This document shows, piece after piece, positions 54,295-60,110 of a DNA stretch of 60,110 nt (position 1 is the stretch's first letter; every line of letters begins with the position of its first letter). The notes under the pieces are model-generated. The model searched no databases, was not told the DNA's origin, and saw only the letters and a program-made list of their open reading frames with translations. The position numbers and the translations under genes were made by a program. This stretch comes from an uncultured Eggerthellaceae bacterium (GTDB lineage: Bacteria; Actinomycetota; Coriobacteriia; Coriobacteriales; Eggerthellaceae): contig CAIFEB010000003.1 in the NCBI GenBank assembly GCA_903789375.1, positions 1 through 60,110 of the forward strand, read 5' to 3'.

Positions 54295-55221
54295 ATGTCC
54301 TACGCATCCATCATCACCGCCCACGACCGCACGGCCGCCGACGAGCTTGCGCGCCTGCGGTCCGCCTTCGACGAAGCCGACGCCATCCTGATAGGCGCCG
54401 GCGCGGGCCTTTCCACCGCCGCCGGGTTCACGTACAGCGGCCCGCGCTTCGAGCGCACGTTTTCGCCCTGGCGCGAGCGTTACGGGTTCACCGACATGTA
54501 CTCAGGCGGTTTCTATCCCTACCCCACGCTGCAGGATTTCTGGGGTTATTGGTGCAAAAGCATCCTTGCGAACCGCTACGAATGCGGTGTGGGCGCAGTC
54601 TACCGCACGCTCGTCGACCTCGTCGCGGACCGAGACGCGTTCGTGCTGACCACCAACGTCGACCATCAGTTCCAGCTTTCGGGTGCGGACCACGCGCGCC
54701 TCTTCTACACGCAGGGCGATTACAGCCTGTTCCAATGCTCGAAGCCGTGCCGGCCCGTGACGTACGACAACGAGGAGCAGGTGCGCGCCATGGCGAGCGC
54801 CCTCGACGAGAAGATCGCGCGCCAGAAGGCGGCGGGCGTGCCGGCGCGGCTGCTCGACCTGTCGGTTCCCGCCGAGCTCGTGCCGCGCTGCCCGCATTGC
54901 GGACGGCCGCTGACCACCAACCTGCGCATCGATGACACGTTCGTCGAGGACGAGGGCTGGCATGCGGCGTCTGCGCGCTACCATGCCTGGCTCGATTCCC
55001 ACGAAACCGGTCGCGTCCTGTACCTTGAGCTGGGTGTGGGCGGCAACACCCCGGGCATCATCAAGTATCCGTTCTGGCAGCGCGCGGCGCGCAACCCCGC
55101 GGCCACGTATGCGTGCGTGAACCTCGGCGAGGCGTACGCGCCCGCCCAGATAGCCGGCCGCGCCATCGTGCTCGACGCCGACTGCGCGGCCGTAGTCGAC
55201 GCGCTTGCGGGCACGCGGTAG
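54295..55221 (+). CDS. SirTM-like Sir2-family protein
   Basis: The 308-aa protein has the Sir2 nucleotide-binding start AILIGAGAGLSTAAGFTYSG, the class-M stretch YGFTDMYSGGFYPYPTLQDF, VLTTNVDHQFQLSGADHARL (catalytic-type NxDHQF), the zinc motif CSKPC ... CPHCG and ELGVGGNTPGIIKYPFW. This pattern belongs to the SirTM group, which ADP-ribosylates proteins and usually sits with a macrodomain gene, a GcvH-like gene and a lipoate ligase. None of these is in the window; instead DUF1848 follows 13 bases later. AAGGAG precedes the ATG at 54295. Confidence 0.85.
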   Translation: MSYASIITAHDRTAADELARLRSAFDEADAILIGAGAGLSTAAGFTYSGPRFERTFSPWRERYGFTDMYSGGFYPYPTLQDFWGYWCKSILANRYECGVGAVYRTLVDLVADRDAFVLTTNVDHQFQLSGADHARLFYTQGDYSLFQCSKPCRPVTYDNEEQVRAMASALDEKIARQKAAGVPARLLDLSVPAELVPRCPHCGRPLTTNLRIDDTFVEDEGWHAASARYHAWLDSHETGRVLYLELGVGGNTPGIIKYPFWQRAARNPAATYACVNLGEAYAPAQIAGRAIVLDADCAAVVDALAGTR

Positions 55222-55234
55222 ATCGGGCAGTCAC

Positions 55235-56161
55235 GTGATCCTCAACACCGGACAGCGGACCGACATCCCCGCGTTCTTCTCGACGTGGCTGTGCAACCGG
55301 CTGCGCGCAGGATCGGTGTGCGTGCGCAACCCCTTCAACTCCCGCCAGGTCAGCCGCTACAAGTTGGATCCCGCCGTCGTCGACGCCATCGGATTCTGCA
55401 CGAAGAACCCCGAGCCGATGCTTGGCCACCTGGACCTGCTGCGCGATTTCGGGCAGCTGTGGTACGTGACCATCACGCCGTACGGGCGCGACATCGAGCC
55501 GCACGTGCCCGACAAGCATCATCTGCTCGAGGTGTTCCGCGCGCTGTCCGACGCCGTGGGCGCACATGCCGTCGGCTGGCGGTACGACCCCATCCTCATC
55601 ACGCCCACGTACTCGGTCGCCTACCATCTGCGCGCCTTCGAAACGATGGCCGCCGCGCTCGAGGGCGCCACCAACACGGTCGTCATCAGCTTCGTCGACC
55701 GCTACCGCACGGTGCGCAGGAACTTCCCCGAGGTGCGCGAGGTGTCGCCGCGCAACCGCATCGAGCTCGGGCGCGCGCTCATCGACATCGCCGGCGCGCA
55801 CGGCATGACGGTGCGCCCGTGCGCCGAAGGCGACGAGCTGGCCCCGTTCGGCGCCGACTGCACGGGATGCCAGACCATCGCCCAGTTCGAGCGCGCGATC
55901 GGCTGCCGGCTCGCAGCGCCCGCGTACCGCCGCAACCGCGCATCGTGCGCATGCTACCTGGCGTGCGACATCGGCGCGTACGACACGTGCCCGCACGGCT
56001 GCCGCTACTGCTACGCAAACGCGAACCGCCAGGCGGTGGAGGAAAACCTTGCCCGGCACGACCCGACGTCGCCGCTTCTCATCGGCGCCCTCGAAGCGGG
56101 CGATGTCGTGCACGACGTTCCGCAGCGCTCGTGGAAGACGATGCAAGAACGGCTCTTCTAA
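55235..56161 (+). CDS. DUF1848 protein with C-terminal radical-SAM-like cysteine cluster
   Basis: The 308-aa protein has the DUF1848 start TGQRTDIPAFFSTWLCNRLR, then VCVRNPFNSRQVSRYKLDPA, GFCTKNPEPMLGHLDLLRDF, AVGWRYDPILITPTYSVAYH and the C-terminal CACYLACDIGAYDTCPHGCR-YCYAN. The last cysteines resemble a radical SAM CxxxCxxC-type site placed at the wrong end of the protein. Function is unknown. The GTG at 55235 is chosen so that the family motif starts near residue 5; the site upstream is weak, so coupling to the sirtuin gene 13 bases upstream is likely. Confidence 0.85.
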   Translation: MILNTGQRTDIPAFFSTWLCNRLRAGSVCVRNPFNSRQVSRYKLDPAVVDAIGFCTKNPEPMLGHLDLLRDFGQLWYVTITPYGRDIEPHVPDKHHLLEVFRALSDAVGAHAVGWRYDPILITPTYSVAYHLRAFETMAAALEGATNTVVISFVDRYRTVRRNFPEVREVSPRNRIELGRALIDIAGAHGMTVRPCAEGDELAPFGADCTGCQTIAQFERAIGCRLAAPAYRRNRASCACYLACDIGAYDTCPHGCRYCYANANRQAVEENLARHDPTSPLLIGALEAGDVVHDVPQRSWKTMQERLF

Positions 56162-56170
56162 TCCGGTCGC

Positions 56171-57166
56171 TCACATGCCTCCGCGGTGCGCGATGCAGCG
56201 CGCGGCGTTCTCGTTGCCGGCACGTGCGAAGCAGTGGGCGTCTTCGATCCCCACGTCCGCGAGCTCGCGCCCGCTCGCGATGAACGCCGCCAGAAAGCCC
56301 GCCCAGAACGCGTCGCCCGCGCCCGTCGTGTCGACGACGTCCGCATCCGGCACGGCGTCGACGAAGCAGCCGCCCTCGGCGCAGCACACGTACGCACCTC
56401 TGGCGCCGAGCGTCACCGCGACGAGCGGCACACCGGACGCGACGAGCGCGGCTGCGGCGCGCTCGGGGTCGGAGACGCCGCATGCAAGCGCGCATTCCGC
56501 ATCGGAGAGCTTCACGAGCTGCGCGCACGGCAGGACGGATGCGACCGCCTCGCGCGCCGCCTGCTCGCTTTCCCACAGGTCGACGCGGTAGTTGGGGTCG
56601 AACGACACGAAGCAGCCCGCGTCTCGCGCACATGCGAGAGCCGCGTACGTCGCCGTGCGCGCGGGCTCACCGGTGAGCGAAAGCGTTCCCACATGGAGCA
56701 CGCGACTGCGCGCGATGAGGCCCGCCACGGCCGGAGATGCGACCTCGGCCGCCGTAAGCTGCGTGTCGGCCCCCGGCTTGCGCGCGAACGAGAAGCTGCG
56801 CTCGCCATCGAGCGACAGCTCGACGAACGTGAGCGTCGTCGCGCACGCCGGGTCCACGACGAGCCCCGTGCAGTCCACGCCCTCGCGCACGAGCACGTCG
56901 CGCAAGTAGCGTCCGTTCACGTCGTCGCCCACCTTGCCGATGAACGCCGCGGAAACGCCGAGCCGTGCCGCTCCCACGGCGACGTTCGCCGGCGCGCCGC
57001 CCGGGTTGCGCTCGAACAGCCGCCGGCCGTCGGCGCTTTCCCCCGCATCGGTGAAGTCGACGAGCAGCTCGCCGAGCGCAGTGACGCCCACCGCCTCCGT
57101 GCCGGGGCGCATTTCAACCCGCACAGGCACCTCAGGTGCCCGCCGCATGTCCGCCTTCGATTCCAC
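56171..57166 (-). CDS. PfkB-family sugar kinase, fructokinase-like
   Basis: The 331-aa protein has VTALGELLVDFTDAGESADG, NPGGAPANVAVGAARLGVSA (sugar-binding), FDPNYRVDLWESEQAAREAV and the catalytic VDTTGAGDAFWAGFLAAFIA. These match bacterial fructokinases. The GTG at 57166 follows GGAGGAATC. It is convergent with the DUF1848 gene (nine bases apart) and divergent from the DUF1304 gene. No transporter is adjacent. Confidence 0.9.
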   Translation of the reverse strand: MESKADMRRAPEVPVRVEMRPGTEAVGVTALGELLVDFTDAGESADGRRLFERNPGGAPANVAVGAARLGVSAAFIGKVGDDVNGRYLRDVLVREGVDCTGLVVDPACATTLTFVELSLDGERSFSFARKPGADTQLTAAEVASPAVAGLIARSRVLHVGTLSLTGEPARTATYAALACARDAGCFVSFDPNYRVDLWESEQAAREAVASVLPCAQLVKLSDAECALACGVSDPERAAAALVASGVPLVAVTLGARGAYVCCAEGGCFVDAVPDADVVDTTGAGDAFWAGFLAAFIASGRELADVGIEDAHCFARAGNENAARCIAHRGGM

Positions 57167-57409
57167 GATTCCTCCGATTCACCATTGTCGCCGCATCAAT
57201 GCAGTTCAGAGCGCTATCGAGCAGCGTATGCCCCCGAGCCTTCCCTCTCGCGTCTTGACGCGGCGTATTCGTTGCGCCATGATGCTTCTTTGCGTGTTTC
57301 ACCGGTTGGGAACGCGGTGCGCGCACGTACCATCGCAAACGCCCGCGCAGCCCTCGCGCGGAACGCGGTCCACACGCCGCACACGCATCGAACGACGCTA
57401 GGAGCTTCT

Positions 57410-57781
57410 ATGCATACCATCACGATTATCCTCTCGGTGCTCATCATCCTCGAGTTCCTCTACATCTTCGTACTCGAAACGTTCATGACCGCGTCGGAGA
57501 AAACGTCGAAGACGTTCGACATCCCCGTCGAGGAACTCAGCTCCCCGCGCCTCAACGTGTCGCTGAAGAACCAGGGCGTGTACAACCTGTGCATCGCGGG
57601 CCTCATCGCCGTGGGCCTCGTCACCGACAGCGCCTCGCTCATCGTCGGCGCGCTCACGATGATCATCGTCGTCGCCGCCTACGGCAGCATGACGGTGAAG
57701 CCCAACATCATCCTGAAGCAAGGCGGGCTGGCCATCATCACGCTCATCGTGTTCCTGCTCATCGAGATTCCCACGCTGTAA
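57410..57781 (+). CDS. DUF1304 small membrane protein
   Basis: The 123-aa protein has four TM segments with the DUF1304 layout: an N-terminal LEFLYIFVLETFMTASEKTS, then LKNQGVYNLCIAGLIAVGLV, TMIIVVAAYGSMTVKPNIIL and a C-terminal hydrophobic end. The family has no known role. TAGGAGC precedes the ATG. A good intrinsic terminator at 57878 closes the unit. Confidence 0.85.
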   Translation: MHTITIILSVLIILEFLYIFVLETFMTASEKTSKTFDIPVEELSSPRLNVSLKNQGVYNLCIAGLIAVGLVTDSASLIVGALTMIIVVAAYGSMTVKPNIILKQGGLAIITLIVFLLIEIPTL

Positions 57782-57877
57782 GCAGATTCGAGCCACCATC
57801 GGAGCAGGCTCCAGCTGCGTTCGCAGCGAGCCCCCTGATGCGCCCCGCTCTCCGAAGAGATTTCGCATAGCATCGAT

Positions 57878-57914
57878 GCCCCGCACCGTCTCATGCGCTG
57901 CGGGGCTCTTTTGT
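57878..57914 (+). terminator. Intrinsic terminator after the DUF1304 gene
   Basis: GCCCCGCA (57878-57885) pairs exactly with TGCGGGGC (57899-57906), followed by TCTTTTGT on the plus strand. Confidence 0.8.
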
Positions 57915-58275
57915 CCCTGCCTGATCGCACCTGCGCTTTGTCAGCCGGCTTGGCATGGACCTGGTTCGCCCAGAGCCCTTCCGCGATCAACCTCCGCTCA
58001 TGTCCGGTTTATCCGAACGCCGCCCCATAACCCAGAATACCCTGTACTTCAGAATGCATTGACTATGCTTCATCACGCCCCAGTTGGTGCCGATATGTGG
58101 AGGTTCTGTCGCGGAAAAGTTAACCTCCTTCATCCGACAACTCGAGCGATATCCGGTCGGAACGTTGCATCTTTAAGCTCCCTGAACTGCGTTTTCCAAG
58201 GAATTTCGCGCCTGCGGCGCCGCGCTTTACCATCTTCCCGCATCTCCACATTTCGCCACATTCCGCGATTTCGCG

Positions 58276-58304
58276 TTGACACGCCGCGGACTTGAACTAG
58301 TCTA
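58276..58304 (+). promoter_or_regulatory. Promoter of the leader peptide/MHS transporter transcript
   Basis: A consensus -35 TTGACA at 58276-58281 is followed, 17 bases on, by AGTCTA (or TAGTCT at 18) as a weak -10. Transcription would start near 58311, about 40 bases before the leader peptide ATG. No gene is seen between the terminator at 57914 and this promoter. Confidence 0.6.
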
Positions 58305-58349
58305 GGGGCCGTTGAGCGACAGAGCTCAGCAAACGGAAAGGACGAAACA

Positions 58350-58397
58350 ATGAACCTGCTGGTTACCCTGATTTCGATTAGCAACGTGATTAGCTAG
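58350..58397 (+). CDS. 15-residue leader peptide rich in Leu, Ile and Val
   Basis: MNLLVTLISISNVIS is encoded at 58350-58394 with TAG at 58395-58397 and GGAAAGGA upstream. Eight of 15 codons are Leu (3), Ile (3) or Val (2). The stop overlaps the start of an 8-bp hairpin (58396-58403 with 58419-58426), then comes a terminator at 58456. This is the classical layout of an ilv/leu-type ribosome-mediated attenuator. The next gene is an MHS transporter, not a biosynthetic operon. Confidence 0.8.
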   Translation: MNLLVTLISISNVIS

Positions 58398-58440
58398 CGC
58401 GGGTAGCCGGTTTTGCCGCCCGCGCTTCTCCGACGGGCGG
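58396..58440 (+). promoter_or_regulatory. Alternative leader hairpins of the attenuator
   Basis: AGCGCGGG (58396-58403) pairs with CCCGCGCT (58419-58426). Alternatively CCGCCCG (about 58416-58422) can pair with CGGGCGG (58434-58440). The two are mutually exclusive, as expected for a switch set by the position of the ribosome on the leader peptide. How the second pairing would prevent the terminator further down is not evident from sequence alone. Confidence 0.5.
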
Positions 58441-58455
58441 TCGATGACCAGGAAA

Positions 58456-58493
58456 GCCAGCGACTGCAACCTTGTGCAGCCGCTGGCTTTTTT
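58456..58493 (+). terminator. Attenuator terminator before the MHS transporter
   Basis: GCCAGCG-CTGCA (58456-58468) pairs with TGCAG-CGCTGGC (58475-58487) with one mismatch, followed by six T (58488-58493). It lies 58 bases after the leader peptide stop and 63 bases before the transporter GTG, with no other gene it could terminate. Confidence 0.85.
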
Positions 58494-58556
58494 CGTTTCA
58501 AGCACTGCGCTCCGCCGGAGACTCGGGCTTCGAGGTTCAGCGGAAAGGAGATCGCA

Positions 58557-59891
58557 GTGTCAAGTTCCACAGCAGCAGCGCCCACCATGGCCGTGAGCGC
58601 CCCCACCACGAAGAAGCGAGATTCGGTCGCCGAGGTCATGGCGGCATCGATGGTGGGCACCGCCATCGAGTTCTACGACAACTACTGCTATTCCATCGCA
58701 GCCGCCAGCTACTTCGGCATGATATTCTTCACCGACGTCGCCAAGGCCGACCCGTTCCTGGCCACGATCATGTCGTTCGTCACCTTCGCTGTGTCGTTCA
58801 TCGCCCGCCCGTTCGGGTCGGTTCTGTTCGGCCACTTCGGCGACAAGCTCGGCCGCAAGAAGACCCTGGTCGTGGCCCTCATGATGATGGGCATCGCCAC
58901 CTTCACCGTCGGACTTCTGCCCGGTTACGAGCAGCTCGGTACCATGGCCGTCGTGCTTCTGTGCGTCTGCCGCGCCTGCCAGGGCGTCGGCCTTGCCGGT
59001 GAATGGTCCGGCGCCGCTCTCGTGGCGACCGAGAACGCGCCTGCGGGCAAGCGCGCGATCTTCGGCGCCTTCCCCAACATGGGCGCTCCGATCGGATTTT
59101 TCCTCGCGTACGGCGTGAACCTGCTCCTCGACAGCACGCTCTCCTCTGACGCGATGGTCGCCTGGGGCTGGCGCATCCCGTTCCTCCTTTCCGCCTTCCT
59201 CGTCATCGTCGGCCTGGTCGTGCGCCTGCGCATGAGCGAGACGCCGGTCTTCCAGAAGGCCGTCCGCGAGGACCGCGTCACCAAGACCCCGCTGCGCGAC
59301 CTTCGCCACTATTGGAAGCAGGTCGTGCTCGGCATGTGCGCCATCTCGGTCACCTACACGCTGTTCTACTCGCTCGGCACCTGGTCGCTCGCCTACGGCG
59401 TGAAGACCCTCGGGTTCACGCAGTCGCAGTACCTGATGATGGAGCTCGTGGCCGTGTTCTTCTTCGCCGCCTTCATCGTCGTGGGATGCGTGGCCGCCGA
59501 CCGCTTCGGCCGCAAGCGCACGCTGTTTGTCGGCACCGCCGCCATGCTCGTGTTCAGCGCGGTGTGCCCGCAGCTTCTGACCGGCACCCAGAACGTCGCC
59601 GGCGTAATGGTGTTCCTGTGCGTTGGGTTCTCCGTCATGGGCATGCTGTTCGGACCGTGCGGCGCCTACCTTCCCGAGCTCTTCCCCGCGAAGGTGCGCT
59701 ACTCCGGATCGGGCCTCGCGTACAACCTGGCTGCCGTGACCGGTGGCGCGTTCGCCCCGACGATCGCCACGGCCGTCGTGACCGCGTTCGGCATCCAGGC
59801 GCTCGGTTGGTACCTCGGCGCCATGGCCGTCATCGCCTTCGTTGCCCTGCTGTTCATCAAGGAGAGCAAGGACGTCGACTACGAGGCGTAA
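58557..59891 (+). CDS. MFS transporter, metabolite:H+ symporter (MHS) family
   Basis: The 444-aa protein has 12 TM segments and MHS motifs: VGTAIEFYDNYCYSIAAASY, FGHFGDKLGRKKTLVVALMM, CRACQGVGLAGEWSGAALVA (family signature in TM4-5) and WGWRIPFLLSAFLVIVGLVV. MHS members import carboxylates, betaine/proline, shikimate and similar compounds with protons. AAAGGAG precedes the GTG at 58557. The Leu/Ile/Val-rich leader and terminator upstream suggest it moves branched-chain amino acids or their keto acids; this is inferred from regulation only. Confidence 0.9.
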   Translation: MSSSTAAAPTMAVSAPTTKKRDSVAEVMAASMVGTAIEFYDNYCYSIAAASYFGMIFFTDVAKADPFLATIMSFVTFAVSFIARPFGSVLFGHFGDKLGRKKTLVVALMMMGIATFTVGLLPGYEQLGTMAVVLLCVCRACQGVGLAGEWSGAALVATENAPAGKRAIFGAFPNMGAPIGFFLAYGVNLLLDSTLSSDAMVAWGWRIPFLLSAFLVIVGLVVRLRMSETPVFQKAVREDRVTKTPLRDLRHYWKQVVLGMCAISVTYTLFYSLGTWSLAYGVKTLGFTQSQYLMMELVAVFFFAAFIVVGCVAADRFGRKRTLFVGTAAMLVFSAVCPQLLTGTQNVAGVMVFLCVGFSVMGMLFGPCGAYLPELFPAKVRYSGSGLAYNLAAVTGGAFAPTIATAVVTAFGIQALGWYLGAMAVIAFVALLFIKESKDVDYEA

Positions 59892-59932
59892 GCGCTCACG
59901 CTCTGGGAGCCTGACGCCTCCCCGCCCACTCC

Positions 59933-59966
59933 GCCGCGCCTTTCCACCAGAAGGCGCGGCGTCTTG
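59933..59966 (+). terminator. Hairpin after the MHS transporter
   Basis: GCCGCGCCTT (59933-59942) pairs exactly with AAGGCGCGGC (59951-59960), followed by GTCTTG. The T-run is poor. Nothing recognisable follows to the window end. Confidence 0.6.
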
Positions 59967-60110
59967 ACCCGCGCCGCTCATGAGCCGAATTCCACCAATC
60001 CACCTCGGCACCCAGGCGCTGGGCTGCACGCGGCCCCGGCGCAGCACTTAACCCGAAAGCAGGTCAGCCGTAGGGCGCGGGCGGGGTAGGTTTTTGAGGG
60101 TGCTAGGAAC

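Overview
This window is a 60.1-kb piece of a GC-rich bacterial chromosome. The gene content points to an anaerobic Coriobacteriia member, most likely Eggerthellaceae (Eggerthella, Gordonibacter, Slackia and relatives). The signs are a periplasmic nitrate reductase operon with a multiheme cytochrome, a DMSO-reductase-superfamily molybdoenzyme related to acetylene hydratase, transhydroxylases and catechol dehydroxylases, a 556-aa membrane LuxR regulator, several LysR regulators, and many secondary transporters. This placement is inferred from gene content only. No rRNA, tRNA, CRISPR array or intact insertion sequence was found.

Positions 1-10.8 kb are a decaying accessory region. It holds an orphan DinJ/RelB antitoxin, a YbaN membrane protein, a small HD hydrolase, a zinc-ribbon/ADP-ribosylglycohydrolase fusion, an ATP-grasp gene stopped by one in-frame TAG, an ACT protein, a truncated membrane protein abutting a relE remnant with an in-frame TGA, a cell-wall-binding-repeat remnant, a truncated GmrSD/DUF262 gene, an intact relBE pair and a MazG-like gene with an in-frame TAG.

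Positions 10.9-15.8 kb hold an MFS exporter, an operon for a Cys/Gly-rich secreted protein, an ECF sigma factor and an RsgI-like anti-sigma factor, and a PAP2 phosphatase. Positions 16.0-24.2 kb hold a NarX/NarL-like two-component system convergent with a nap operon (napC-like, napG, napA, napD, napH; no napB seen) and a small haem-anchor-like membrane protein. Positions 24.4-32.1 kb carry transporters (OFA, AGCS, DAACS), a LysR regulator and a SpoVA-like membrane protein. Positions 32.6-40.1 kb hold a Tat/lipobox flavodoxin, a frameshifted C39-like peptidase, a glyoxalase-fold protein, a UvrA paralogue, a LysR regulator and the remains of an Asp/Glu racemase-superfamily gene and an AraC regulator.

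Positions 40.3-48.7 kb are all on the minus strand. They comprise a molybdopterin enzyme lacking the usual N-terminal Fe-S cysteines with its ferredoxin subunit, then a seven-gene cluster (two DUF1508 proteins, two small CxxC proteins, a trigger-factor-like chaperone without a ribosome-binding domain, SpoVAC-like and SpoVAE-like membrane proteins), then the LuxR regulator. The seven-gene cluster is the best candidate here for an undescribed system.

Positions 49.4-57.8 kb hold a LysR regulator, a ribonucleoside salvage operon (nucleosidase, MFS, ribokinase), a SirTM-like sirtuin followed by a DUF1848 protein, a PfkB sugar kinase and a DUF1304 protein. At 58.3-59.9 kb an MHS-family transporter sits behind an apparent transcription attenuator whose 15-codon leader peptide has eight Leu/Ile/Val codons, which suggests branched-chain amino-acid control of a transporter.
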